Notes: generated by a model not told the origin, from the sequence alone. A stretch of 33,765 bases of DNA from Bacillota bacterium (GCA_963169565.1 CAUJDI010000004.1:1-33765); one strand, 5' to 3'; shown: positions 22,976-30,953, counted from the stretch's first letter. A program made the numbers and translations.

Positions 22976-24574
22976 TCAGTCCTCCCACTTCCGTGCCAGC
23001 TCGTCGATCTGCCGGGCCAGTTTCTCCTTCAGTTTGTTGCCCAGCCCGCCGCTGGCTTCCACCACCCGGGTCAGGCGCGCCAGGGCCGCGCTCAGCGCGG
23101 TCATGGACTGTTCGGCTTTTCTGGCCTTTTCCTTCTTTTTCTCAGCCGGGGCGCGCGGCCCGGATTCTGTCTGCTTGTCCGGAATGAGGCCCCAGGCGTC
23201 CCCGGAGTAGGGAACAAAGGTGTTATGCCCGCGCTGTTTCAGCAGTTCTTCAAAGGCGAGGGCGGTCGATTCCTCGCTGTGGGTCACGAACACGCGCCTG
23301 GGCTTGGGGGAAAAACTCCCGATCCACTTGAGCAGGCCGTCCTGGTCGGCGTGGCCGGAGATGGCCTTGAGCATGCGGATCTCGGCGGCAACGGTGATGG
23401 TCTCGTTGAAAAGTCTGACGGTCTTCGCGCCGTCGTACAGCTGCCGGCCCAGGGTGCCCACGCTTTGGTAGCCCACGAAAAGCACGGTGGATTCAGCCCG
23501 CCAGAGGTTGTGCTTGAGGTGGTGGCGGATCCGCCCGGCCTCGGCCATCCCGGAGGCGGAAATGATGACGCAGGGGCGCTTCTCGAAATTGATCGCCTTG
23601 CTCTCCTCCGCCGTCACGCAGATCCTCAGGTCCGCGAAGCTGATAGGGTTGCGTCCTTCACGGAGAATCGCCTGCATGTCCGGGTCAAAGAACTCCGGGT
23701 CGCTGTCCAGGAACACCCTGGTGGCGGCAATGGCCAGCGGGCTGTCCATGTACACCGGGAAGCCCTCGTGCCCGCGCACCAGGCCCTTCTCCTTGATCTC
23801 CCGCAGGAAATACAGGATCTCCTGGGAGCGGCCAACGGCGAATGAGGGAATGACCACGTTGCCGCCGCGGTCAAAGGCAGTCTGCAGCGCATCGGCCAGG
23901 TCCGCGATGTAATCGGGCTTGGGGCCGTGCAGCCGGTCTCCGTAGGTGGATTCCATCACGACAAAGTCGGCGCGGCTTAAGTACTGCGGGTCCCTGATGA
24001 TGGGCTGGTCCAGGTTCCCGATGTCCCCGGAGAACACCAGGGTGCGGGTTTCTCCGTTTTCGGAAAGCGTCAGGGTCGCGGAGGCGGAGCCCAGCAGGTG
24101 CCCGGCGTCGGTGAAGGACAGGGCGCAGCCGGGGAGGATGTCCCGGCCCTCCCCATAGGGCAGGGGGCGGAACAATTTGAGCGTGTTCTCCGCGTCTTTC
24201 TGGGTGTACAGCGGCTCATACAGCGCCTCGCCCGCGCGGCTGGCCTTGCGGTTGTGCCATTCCGCCTCGTTCTCCTGGATGAAGGCGGAGTCGCGCAGCA
24301 TGATGTCGCACAGCTGCTTTGTCGCCGGCGTGGCGTGGATCTCTCCCCGGAAACCGTCCTTGTACAGCTTTGGCAGCATGCCGGAGTGGTCGATGTGCGC
24401 GTGGGTGAGTACCACGCTGTCCACCTCGGACGCCATGACCGGCAGACGCTGGTTCTCATAGGTGTCCTGGCCCTGCTCCATGCCGCAGTCCACCAGGACG
24501 TGCCTGCCGGAGATGGTGACCATGAAAGCGCTTCCGGTGACTTCGCGCGCCGCGCCCAGGAAAAGGATGTCCAT
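22976..24574 (-). CDS. MBL-fold beta-CASP metallohydrolase (RNA-processing type)
   Basis: 532 aa. The MBL part shows HxHxDH (H58, H60, D62, H63 in LTHAHIDHSG), DAGHLLGSA and SGDIGN. The beta-CASP insertion follows (VVMESTYGDR, VVIPSFAVGR, VYMDSPLAIAAT, CVIISASGMAEAGR), and the core ends with the final zinc histidines around ISGHADQDGL and FVTHSEES. Such bacterial proteins are relatives of CPSF-73/RNase J and probably cut RNA. After about residue 460 comes a Lys/Glu-rich, coiled-coil-like tail not found in the minimal enzymes. I chose ATG 24574, which follows GGAGGAAAG; ATG 24592 overlaps the previous stop as ATGA. It is the last gene in a minus-strand operon. Confidence 0.88.
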   Translation of the reverse strand: MDILFLGAAREVTGSAFMVTISGRHVLVDCGMEQGQDTYENQRLPVMASEVDSVVLTHAHIDHSGMLPKLYKDGFRGEIHATPATKQLCDIMLRDSAFIQENEAEWHNRKASRAGEALYEPLYTQKDAENTLKLFRPLPYGEGRDILPGCALSFTDAGHLLGSASATLTLSENGETRTLVFSGDIGNLDQPIIRDPQYLSRADFVVMESTYGDRLHGPKPDYIADLADALQTAFDRGGNVVIPSFAVGRSQEILYFLREIKEKGLVRGHEGFPVYMDSPLAIAATRVFLDSDPEFFDPDMQAILREGRNPISFADLRICVTAEESKAINFEKRPCVIISASGMAEAGRIRHHLKHNLWRAESTVLFVGYQSVGTLGRQLYDGAKTVRLFNETITVAAEIRMLKAISGHADQDGLLKWIGSFSPKPRRVFVTHSEESTALAFEELLKQRGHNTFVPYSGDAWGLIPDKQTESGPRAPAEKKKEKARKAEQSMTALSAALARLTRVVEASGGLGNKLKEKLARQIDELARKWED

Positions 24575-24588
24575 CTTCTTTCCTCCGT

Positions 24589-26385
24589 TCATGACAGCGC
24601 CTGCGGCGCCGCTTCCCTGGTTTCCCGGTCCTCCCGGGTGGCGTACAGGCTGTACAGGCTGTGATACAGCCCCTTCCTCTTCATCAGTTCCTCGTGGCTC
24701 CCGTGCTCCTCAAGCCCCCTGTCGGTCAGCACCCAGATCACGTCGGCGTTGCGGATGGTGGTCAGCCGGTGCGCGATGGTGAGCGTGGTGCGCCCCCGGG
24801 TGAGTTCCTCAAGGGACCGCTGCACCAGCATCTCCGATTCGTTGTCCAGCGCGCTGGTCGCCTCGTCCAGCAGCAGGATGGGCGGATCCTTCAGGAAGAC
24901 CCGGGCGATGGACAGCCGCTGCTTCTGCCCGCCGGAGAGCTTGACCCCCCGCTCTCCCACGTAGGTGTCATATCCCTCGGGCAGCGCCATGATGAACTCA
25001 TGCGCCCCCGCGCGCCTGGCGGCCAGCTCCACCTCTTCCCTGGACGCGCCGGGCTTGCCGTAGACGATGTTCTCAAACACGGTGCCGGAGAAAAGGTACA
25101 CGTCCTGCTGCACCATGCCGATGCTGCCCCGCAGCGACTTCAGGGTGAGGTCCCTGACGTCCCTGCCGTCGATGAGCACTCTGCCCTCCGTCACGTCATA
25201 AAACCGGGGGATCAGGTTGCACAGGGTCGTCTTTCCCGATCCGCTGGGACCGACCAGCGCCACGCTCTGGCCATGGGGCACGGACAGGCTGATATGGTCC
25301 AGCACCTTGGTGCCGTTTTCCTCGTAGCGGAAGCTGACGTTGTCCAGCGTGATGTCGCCCCTGACGCCCGTGAGCGCCACGGCGCCCGGGCTGTCGGTGA
25401 TCTCCGCCGGCGCATCCATGATCTCAAAGAAGCGGTCGATCCCGGTCAGGCCCCGCTGGTACTGCTCGGTAAAGTCCACCAGGCGGGTGACGTTGTTGAG
25501 CAGGAGGTTGACGTAGAGCAGATAGGAGGCGAACTCGCCCGCGGACAGCTCGCCACGGGAGAGGAAGTACGCGCCCGCCACGATGACCAGCAGGTTCATC
25601 AGCCCGTTGAGCAGCCGCGTGGTGGAGTGGAAGCCGGCCATCACGTTGTACTGCCTCTTCTTCAGCCTCAGGAAGGTCTGGTTGCCCTCCTCAAACTTCC
25701 GGCCTTCCAGCTCCTCGTTGGCAAAGGACTGCACCACGCGCATGCCCAGCAGGCTGTCCTCGGCCCGGGCGTTGATCTCGCCCAGTTGGTAGCGGCAGGC
25801 CTTGAAGGTGTCCCGCATCCGGCGTTTGAAGAGGAAAACGGAGAACAGCAGGAACGGCATCGCCAGGAAGATGATGAGGGCGAGGCTGAGGTTCATCCCG
25901 GCGAGCAGGATGAAGGAAACCGAGAGGTTGATCAGACCGATGAGGAGCTCTTCCGGGCAGTGGTGGGCAAACTCGGTGACGTCATTCAGGTCGCCGGTGA
26001 TGCGGGCCATGATCTGGCCGATCTTGGTCCCGCTGTAATAGGAAAAGGACAGCTGGGAAAGGTGGCTGAAAAGGTCGCTGCGCATGTCCCGTTCCATCGT
26101 GGCGCCCATGATGTGCCCCTGGAACTCCATATAGTAGCGGCTGCCCGCTTCCAGAAGCAGCAGCGTGAAATAGGTGAGGCCCAGGCGAAGGACGACGGCG
26201 GCGGTGATGCCCCCCAGGCCGCCCACCGCCAGGTCCGTGATCTCCCGGATGATCAGGGGAAACACCAGCGCGCAGGCGGTGGAAAGCGCGGCGCAGGCCA
26301 GGCTGGCGCTCAGGACGGGCAGGTGGGGCCTGTAATAGGGGATGAACCGCCGGATAAGGCCGGAGGGGCGGCGTGAAGATGCCAT
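24589..26385 (-). CDS. ABC exporter, fused membrane and ATPase domains
   Basis: 598 aa half-transporter of the MsbA/LmrA type that works as a dimer. Residues about 15-310 are six membrane helices with exporter-type cytoplasmic loops. The ATPase follows: Walker A GPSGSGKTT, Q-loop SIGMVQQDVYLF, signature LSGGQKQR, Walker B ILLLDEATSALD and switch histidine TIAHRL. The substrate (lipid, peptide or drug) cannot be told. The ATG follows AAGGAAGG. It lies 21 bp after an unknown membrane-anchored protein and 14 bp before the beta-CASP gene, in one operon. Confidence 0.93.
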   Translation of the reverse strand: MASSRRPSGLIRRFIPYYRPHLPVLSASLACAALSTACALVFPLIIREITDLAVGGLGGITAAVVLRLGLTYFTLLLLEAGSRYYMEFQGHIMGATMERDMRSDLFSHLSQLSFSYYSGTKIGQIMARITGDLNDVTEFAHHCPEELLIGLINLSVSFILLAGMNLSLALIIFLAMPFLLFSVFLFKRRMRDTFKACRYQLGEINARAEDSLLGMRVVQSFANEELEGRKFEEGNQTFLRLKKRQYNVMAGFHSTTRLLNGLMNLLVIVAGAYFLSRGELSAGEFASYLLYVNLLLNNVTRLVDFTEQYQRGLTGIDRFFEIMDAPAEITDSPGAVALTGVRGDITLDNVSFRYEENGTKVLDHISLSVPHGQSVALVGPSGSGKTTLCNLIPRFYDVTEGRVLIDGRDVRDLTLKSLRGSIGMVQQDVYLFSGTVFENIVYGKPGASREEVELAARRAGAHEFIMALPEGYDTYVGERGVKLSGGQKQRLSIARVFLKDPPILLLDEATSALDNESEMLVQRSLEELTRGRTTLTIAHRLTTIRNADVIWVLTDRGLEEHGSHEELMKRKGLYHSLYSLYATREDRETREAAPQALS

Positions 26386-26406
26386 GAATGATCCTTCCTT
26401 CAGGCG

Positions 26407-26916
26407 TCAGGGTTCCGCGAGGGAAAACCCTCCCGGGCCGGGGGGCAGGAGCGGGGTGATGAGGAAGGCCGCATCCGGGGTCAGCAGGGCGTAATACACC
26501 TCATCCCCGCGCTTTGCCATGAGCAGCTCATACCCCATCAGGGCTTTGTCGGACGCTAAAAACACCAGGTCACCCTGCAGGATGCCGGGCGCGGCGGAGG
26601 CAGGCCTGATGCCCGTGACCCTTGCCGACGCGCCCTCCAGGGAGACCAGTCTGGTGGTATAGCCGTGATAGCCGCCGCCGTTCACAGTCCCGCTTGTCAG
26701 GCCCTCCGGCACCGGCAGCGCGACACCGAAGGCCCGGGCGAGTTCCCGCGCGTCCGCGCTTTGGAAGAGCTCCGCTCTCTCCAGCGGCCCCTCAGCCTCC
26801 TGGACAAGGAACTCATCGGAACGCTTGCTCTCCTCATCCTCCATCATCAAAGCGAAGACGTAGAAGGCGGCCATGAGAATGAGGGACAGGAGGATGGCCA
26901 CGAGCCTGCGGATCAA
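26407..26916 (-). CDS. Unknown membrane-anchored protein, TTG start
   Basis: 169 aa. The first 25 residues (MIRRLVAILLSLILMAAFYVF) form a signal anchor, followed by a charged DEESKRSDEF segment; the rest would be outside the cell. The middle has a Gly-rich NGGGYHGYTTRLV and LEGASARVTGI, and the end repeats strand-like YELLMAK and YYALLTP. I recognise no family. The start is a TTG at 26916, 7 nt after AAGGAG; an ATG 5 nt upstream is out of frame and stops at once. It sits between the 214-aa gene and the ABC exporter, so it may belong to the exporter's function. Confidence 0.7.
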   Translation of the reverse strand: MIRRLVAILLSLILMAAFYVFALMMEDEESKRSDEFLVQEAEGPLERAELFQSADARELARAFGVALPVPEGLTSGTVNGGGYHGYTTRLVSLEGASARVTGIRPASAAPGILQGDLVFLASDKALMGYELLMAKRGDEVYYALLTPDAAFLITPLLPPGPGGFSLAEP

Positions 26917-26945
26917 TCCATTTCTCCTTCCGGCGCCCTGAGCGC

Positions 26946-27590
26946 TTACCTCAGCTGGGCGCGGACTTCGGCGCCCAGCAGGGTGTCCAGCTCCTTGCTC
27001 TCCCCGTGCGCATACTCATAAAACGCCTTGTAGAACGCCTTGGCCAGGACGACGGCTTCCTCCCCGCTCAGATAGGGTGAGGAGAGGGTGTTCATAATGA
27101 TGTCCCTGGTCGGTACGGCCAGATAGCGGGGCAGGGACCCCTTGAATGAAAATCCGAAGACGCGCGGCAGGTGGGAGTTGTCGCTGACGACAAATATGCG
27201 CATGTACTCCCGCGACAGATCCTCCAGGTATCCGCGAAGGAAGGCCTCCCTGTCCCCGGCCAGGTCAAGGCAGCGGGCCAGCCGGGGATCGTCAAACAGC
27301 TCGCGCGCCATCCTGCGGGCTTCCTCCGAAGTGTGCTTTTCCGGATGCTCAAAGGCGTGCAGCAGGTAGCATTTGATGACGGAGAGGTCAAACCGCTTCG
27401 GGTCCCTCTCATGCAGCCGGCCCAGCAGCAGCAGCCTGCGCTGGATGTCCAGATCATTGGGCGCCAGTTCCTCCGCGCGGATCAGGCACTGGTGGATCAT
27501 CTTCGGATCCTCCGCAGTCTCCGCCAGGAACAGCAGTTCCTCCAGCGTTTTCCCTGTCAGGTCAGGCAATGCGGATTTCTTTGAAAACAA
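26946..27590 (-). CDS. Unknown helical cytoplasmic protein, TTG start
   Basis: 214 aa. It is rich in Leu, Glu and Arg, with helices that look repeat-like (TLEELLFLAETAEDPKMIHQ, IRAEELAPNDLDIQRRLLLL, ARELFDDPRLARCLDL). The first third resembles a TPR-like hairpin pair. No signal or membrane segment is visible. I prefer TTG 27590, 6 nt after GGGGAG, over TTG 27596, which would touch that site. It is the first gene of the minus-strand operon that runs to the beta-CASP gene, and its promoter shares the -35 region with the thiT promoter. Confidence 0.65.
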   Translation of the reverse strand: MFSKKSALPDLTGKTLEELLFLAETAEDPKMIHQCLIRAEELAPNDLDIQRRLLLLGRLHERDPKRFDLSVIKCYLLHAFEHPEKHTSEEARRMARELFDDPRLARCLDLAGDREAFLRGYLEDLSREYMRIFVVSDNSHLPRVFGFSFKGSLPRYLAVPTRDIIMNTLSSPYLSGEEAVVLAKAFYKAFYEYAHGESKELDTLLGAEVRAQLR

Positions 27591-27625
27591 TCTCAACTCC
27601 CCTTTTACTCGTCATATCGATCTTC

Positions 27626-27654
27626 ATCTTATCACGCCGGGGAATGCTTGACAA
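27626..27654 (-). promoter_or_regulatory. Promoter of the minus-strand exporter/beta-CASP operon
   Basis: Minus strand: TTGTCA (complement of 27649-27654), 17 bp, TAAGAT (complement of 27626-27631), giving a leader of about 30 nt before TTG 27590. The -35 occupies the same bases as the thiT -35. Confidence 0.7.
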
Positions 27655-27676
27655 CAAAGCGGCGCCTTGCTACATT
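27648..27676 (+). promoter_or_regulatory. Promoter of the TPP riboswitch-thiT transcript
   Basis: TTGACA (27648-27653, perfect), 17 bp, TACATT (27671-27676). The transcript would begin at about 27683, exactly at a GCGCCA-TGA-TGGCGC hairpin (27683-27697). Confidence 0.8.
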
Positions 27677-27695
27677 GACCTTGCGCCATGATGGC

Positions 27696-27782
27696 GCGGG
27701 GGTGCTGGCTTGGGCTGGCTGAGATCGGGCAATGGGCCCGGGACCCTTGAACCTGATCCGGATAATGCCGGCGTAGGGAATG
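27696..27782 (+). ncRNA. TPP (THI-box) riboswitch
   Basis: All core elements are in order: GGGGGTGC, GGCTGAGAT (27717-27725), CCCTTGAACCTGATC, the pyrophosphate-binding GGATAATGCCGGCGTAGGGA (about 27760-27779). Helix sequences between them vary but pair: GCTGGC (27704-27709) with GCTGGC (27714-27719) using two G-U pairs, and CGGGC (27727-27731) with GCCCG (27736-27740). Binding of thiamine pyrophosphate should switch off thiT. The aptamer lies between a promoter and the thiT ribosome binding site. Confidence 0.97.
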
Positions 27783-27795
27783 TCTTTTCATTTCA

Positions 27796-27820
27796 GCCGC
27801 CGCAGAGGCGGCCTTTCTAT
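27796..27820 (+). terminator. Expression-platform hairpin of the TPP riboswitch
   Basis: GCCGCC (27796-27801) and GGCGGC (27807-27812) form a stem followed by CTTTCTATT, a weak T-run. The aptamer end AGGGAAT (27775-27781) can alternatively pair with ATTCCCT (27819-27825), and CCTTT (27812-27816) with the AAAGG of the ribosome binding site (27834-27838). So control could be by termination or by blocking the ribosome binding site. Confidence 0.55.
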
Positions 27821-27845
27821 TCCCTGCGGAGAAAAAGGAGCGTTT

Positions 27846-28427
27846 ATGCAAAGCAGGTCTCTTGTTCGTCTGGTGGAGTCAGCCGTGCTCCTCGCCGTGG
27901 GCACGGTGCTGAGCCTTCTGTCCTTTCCCGGTTTCTGGCCGCTGGGCGGCAGCATCACGTTCTGTTCGATGCTGCCCGTCGTCATCCTGGCCCACCGCCA
28001 CGGAACGCCCTGGGGCCTCCTGTGCGGGCTGATCTACGCGCTGCTCCAGATGGCTCTGGGCTTCGGCAACGTGCAGTACGCGCCTGACGCTTTGGCGGCG
28101 TTTGGCATCATCGCGCTGGACTACCTCCTGCCGTTCACCCTGATCGGGTTCTCCGGCGCTTTCAACAAGGCGAAGAAAAGCCGCCCGTCCGCCATCGCCC
28201 TTGGCATCCTGATGACGTTCGCGCTGCGCTTCCTGTGCCATTTCCTCTCCGGCCTCATCATCTGGGAAGCGCTCTTCCCCAACGAGCTGGGCTGGGCGGC
28301 CCCGCTGTGGTCCCTGGCCTACAACGGCTCCTACATGCTGCCGGAGACCCTGATCACCCTGGCGGCCGCGCTGATCTCCTACCGGCCGCTGAAACGCTAC
28401 TGGCACGGGGAAGACCTGGCGGCCTGA
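27846..28427 (+). CDS. thiT: Thiamine ECF-transporter substrate-specific component
   Basis: 193 aa membrane protein with six hydrophobic helices. The ThiT signature is visible: GGSITFCSMLPV (binding-loop motif), GLLCGLIYALLQM, FGNVQYAPDALA, DYLLPFTLIGFS and NGSYMLPETLI at the end. It captures thiamine outside the cell and works with a shared ECF module (EcfA, EcfA', EcfT) encoded elsewhere. The ATG at 27846 follows AAAAAGGAG; a longer frame reaching back to 27780 would overlap the riboswitch platform and is rejected. Regulation by TPP is directly supported by the riboswitch. Confidence 0.96.
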   Translation: MQSRSLVRLVESAVLLAVGTVLSLLSFPGFWPLGGSITFCSMLPVVILAHRHGTPWGLLCGLIYALLQMALGFGNVQYAPDALAAFGIIALDYLLPFTLIGFSGAFNKAKKSRPSAIALGILMTFALRFLCHFLSGLIIWEALFPNELGWAAPLWSLAYNGSYMLPETLITLAAALISYRPLKRYWHGEDLAA

Positions 28428-28445
28428 TCGGCGCTTTCTCCCGCC

Positions 28446-28475
28446 TTGCCGGTGTTTCCGCCGCTGTGCTATACT
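28446..28475 (+). promoter_or_regulatory. Promoter of radC placing transcription start at the ATG
   Basis: TTGCCG (28446-28451), 18 bp, extended -10 TGC-TATACT (28467-28475). The start of transcription would be about 28482, the first base of the radC ATG, and no ribosome binding site lies between. Confidence 0.7.
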
Positions 28476-28481
28476 CGCGCC

Positions 28482-29177
28482 ATGCAGGAAAAGGAATGGG
28501 ATCCCGCCCCGGATCACCTTGGGCACCGGGCGCGGCTGAGGGAAAGGTTCGCATCCTCCGGGCTGTCCGGCTTCGCGCCGCACGAGACGCTGGAGCTGCT
28601 GCTCACTTTTGCCATCCCCAGGCGCGACGTCAAGCCGCTGGCCTACCGCCTTCTGCGCCGTTTCGGCAGCCTCAACCGGGTGCTGGAAGCGACGGTCGGT
28701 GAGCTCAAAGCGATCGAGGGCATGGGGGAGAATGCGGCGACGCTGGTCGCGATGCTGCTGCCCCTGTTCCGGCAGTACCGGCAGACGCTGCGCGAGTTCG
28801 CCGACGCCCCGCCGGACGTGGACGACGTCAGGGGCCGGTGCCTGGCTCTGCTGATGGGGGAGCGGGTCGAGCGTTTCCTGGTGTTCGCGCTGGACGCGAG
28901 GGGCCGGGTGATCAACCACGCGTTCATTTCCTCCGGCGACGAGGCCGAGACGGCGGTGTATCCCCGGCTCATCGCGGGGGAGCTGCTGCGGCTGGGCGCG
29001 TCCGCCTGCGTTCTGGCGCACAACCACCCCTCCGGGCTGGCAAAGCCCTCCCGGGCGGACATCGAGATGACTGAATCACTGCGCGCGCTGCTGCAGCCGC
29101 TGTCCATCCGGCTTGAGGACCACATCATCGTGGCCGGGGACAGGGCGTTCAGCTTCGCCGAGAACGCCCTTCTGTAA
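28482..29177 (+). CDS. radC: RadC / JAB-domain DNA repair-like protein
   Basis: 231 aa. Residues about 20-100 form a helix-hairpin-helix region (LLTFAIPRRDVKPLAYRLL, LKAIEGMGENAATL). The C-terminal JAMM part carries the zinc motif H180-x-H182-x7-S190-x2-D193 in AHNHPSGLAKPSRADIEMT, and the acidic residue upstream in the FVFALDARGRVI strand region. RadC proteins are linked to genome maintenance but the activity is unclear. The ATG at 28482 has no Shine-Dalgarno sequence, consistent with leaderless translation. It is followed at 21 bp by the YdcF-like gene. Confidence 0.93.
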   Translation: MQEKEWDPAPDHLGHRARLRERFASSGLSGFAPHETLELLLTFAIPRRDVKPLAYRLLRRFGSLNRVLEATVGELKAIEGMGENAATLVAMLLPLFRQYRQTLREFADAPPDVDDVRGRCLALLMGERVERFLVFALDARGRVINHAFISSGDEAETAVYPRLIAGELLRLGASACVLAHNHPSGLAKPSRADIEMTESLRALLQPLSIRLEDHIIVAGDRAFSFAENALL

Positions 29178-29198
29178 AGGGGAAAGCGACGGGACAGG

Positions 29199-29822
29199 AT
29201 GGCAAGACACAGAAAAAGCGGGTGTTTTGGAATGGTGATCAAACTGGTTGGATGGCTGGTCCTCCTGAGCGCGCTGGCTTTTGCCGGGCTGTTTGCCCAC
29301 CTGCTCTACCGGGAGTACACCCTGCCCCGGCCGGGCACCTACACGGCGATGATCGTCCTGGGCGCGCAGGTAGACCCTGACGGCACCCCCAGCGTGCAGC
29401 TGGAGTGGAGGCTGTCCAAAGCCCTGGACATCTACAACCACCAGCGTCTGCCCATCGCGGTGACGGGCGCCAAGGGCACGGACGAACCCGCGTCGGAGGC
29501 CTCGGTGATGCGCGCCTGGCTGCTGGAGCGGGGTGTAAAGGAGGAGGACGTTATGATGGACGAAAGCTCCTTCAACACAAAGGAAAACATCGCAAACGCC
29601 CTGACGCTGCTGCCGCAGGGGACCAAAGACGTGATGATCGTGACCAGCGACTACCACCTGCCCCGCGCGCTGCAGATCGCGCGGGACCAGGGGCTCAACC
29701 CCTCCGGCACCGGAAGCCCCATCAAGCCGGAATACTGGCTGAAAAACCACTTCCGGGAAACCCTGGCCTGGGGGAAGTACCTGGTGGAGAAAGTGATCCC
29801 CCTGCCGAATATTGATTTTTAG
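29199..29822 (+). CDS. YdcF/DUF218 (ElyC-like) family membrane protein
   Basis: 207 aa. A basic N-terminus and one membrane helix (IKLVGWLVLLSALAFAGLFA) precede the DUF218 domain: MIVLGAQVDPDGTPSVQLEW, AVTGAKGTDEPASEAS, a conserved E-SFNTKENIANA and VTSDYHLPRA. These residues form the DUF218 pocket; ElyC/SanA relatives affect envelope (peptidoglycan) precursors. Substrate and reaction remain unknown. The ATG follows GGGACAGG. It is probably in one transcript with radC. Confidence 0.88.
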   Translation: MARHRKSGCFGMVIKLVGWLVLLSALAFAGLFAHLLYREYTLPRPGTYTAMIVLGAQVDPDGTPSVQLEWRLSKALDIYNHQRLPIAVTGAKGTDEPASEASVMRAWLLERGVKEEDVMMDESSFNTKENIANALTLLPQGTKDVMIVTSDYHLPRALQIARDQGLNPSGTGSPIKPEYWLKNHFRETLAWGKYLVEKVIPLPNIDF

Positions 29823-29889
29823 ATAAGGATGGCTGCATCCCGGCCGGTCCAACCCTGACCCGTCCGGAACGCTTTCGCACCTGACTGGA

Positions 29890-30891
29890 TCAGGTACCCG
29901 TAACGGCCGTGTTCATCTCATGCGCCAGGCTTTGGGTCAGCAGGTGCCGCCGTTCGTCCAGGTCCCCCAGGGCCCACATCAGCTTGGTGACCGCGGCCTC
30001 GGTGGTCATGTCGTGCGCGCCGTAGATGCCTCCCCTGATCATCCCCCGGCCGACTTCATAGATGGTGAAGTCGGCTTTTTCATACAGGCACTGCGTTGTG
30101 ACCAGGGTGATGATCCCGGCGGCGCTGAGGCTGTGCAGCTTTTCGATCAGGTTGCGCCGGATGTAGTGCAGCCCGCCCAGCCCGAAGGCCTCCATCACCA
30201 GGCCCCGGTATCCTGCATGAATGATGTGGTCGAAGATCTCCGGGTCGGTCCCGGGCATCATTTTCAGCAGGAATACCCGCGGGTCGATCGCCAGGGGGTC
30301 TTTTATGCCATTTATATCCGGTGCTTTAGGTTCCGGCGCCAGGTGCAGCCCGTCGGCGTCGAATACGCCCACCGGCGGGGCATTGATGGAATCAAAGGCG
30401 TCAAAGCCCAGCGTCCGCATCTTCACCGCGCGGGTGCCGTAGATGACCTTGTGGTGAAAGGAGATGAACACGCCCGCGCGACCCGAGGCGGCCATTGTGA
30501 AGGCCTCCCTCAGGTTGCCGGGCGCGTCGGAATAGGCGTGGCGCAGGGGGAGCTGCGAACCGGTGAACACGACCGGGATCCGGATGCCCGCCAGCATGAA
30601 GGAGAGCGCGGAGGCGGTGTAAGCCATGGTGTCTGTGCCGTGGGTGATGACGATGCCCTCCGCGTCCTTCGCCGCCTCCAGGACGGCCCGGGCCAGCTGC
30701 TGCCATTCCTCCGGCTGGATGTTGCTGGAGTCCAGCATGAACACGTCCTTTGCCTTGATGGCCGCGCGGTCCTTCAGGCTGGGCATGAAATCCAGGATCC
30801 CCTCCGCCCCCGTGAGAGGGACCAGACCCTTGTCCGTCTCCTGGCTGGCGATGGTGCCGCCGGTCGCCAGAAGCTGGATGCGTGGCATCAT
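29890..30891 (-). CDS. ansA: Type I L-asparaginase (cytoplasmic)
   Basis: 333 aa, no signal peptide. Conserved motifs: LLATGGTIAS with nucleophile T13, S56 (LDSSNIQ), and HGTDTMAYTASALSF (H84-T88) carrying the second threonine and aspartate; YTGSQLPLR-type FTGSQLPLR follows, then the C-terminal VTTQCLYEKADFTIYEVG allosteric-site region. It hydrolyses L-asparagine to aspartate and ammonia. ATG 30891 follows AAAAAGGAG; a much longer frame upstream contains no homologous residues and is rejected. It is convergent with ydcF, and its own promoter lies at 30925-30953. Confidence 0.95.
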   Translation of the reverse strand: MMPRIQLLATGGTIASQETDKGLVPLTGAEGILDFMPSLKDRAAIKAKDVFMLDSSNIQPEEWQQLARAVLEAAKDAEGIVITHGTDTMAYTASALSFMLAGIRIPVVFTGSQLPLRHAYSDAPGNLREAFTMAASGRAGVFISFHHKVIYGTRAVKMRTLGFDAFDSINAPPVGVFDADGLHLAPEPKAPDINGIKDPLAIDPRVFLLKMMPGTDPEIFDHIIHAGYRGLVMEAFGLGGLHYIRRNLIEKLHSLSAAGIITLVTTQCLYEKADFTIYEVGRGMIRGGIYGAHDMTTEAAVTKLMWALGDLDERRHLLTQSLAHEMNTAVTGT

Positions 30892-30924
30892 ATGCGCTCT
30901 CCTTTTTGCTGTATAGCCGGAACG

Positions 30925-30953
30925 AGTATAGCATCCTGCGATCAGGCAGTAAA
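30925..30953 (-). promoter_or_regulatory. Promoter of ansA
   Basis: Minus strand: TTTACT (complement of 30948-30953), 17 bp, extended TGC-TATACT (-10 at the complement of 30925-30930). The -10 sequence is the same as in the radC promoter. Confidence 0.65.

Noticed and set aside
24661-26376. 571-codon open frame on the plus strand
   Set aside because: It is the reverse frame of a clear ABC exporter gene and has no recognisable motif.
27879-29027. 382-codon minus-strand frame opposite thiT and radC
   Set aside because: Reverse-frame artefact of two well-identified genes.
29879-29895. ACCTGA-CTGGA-TCAGGT hairpin as a terminator for ydcF or ansA
   Set aside because: It includes the ansA stop codon and has no T-run on either strand.
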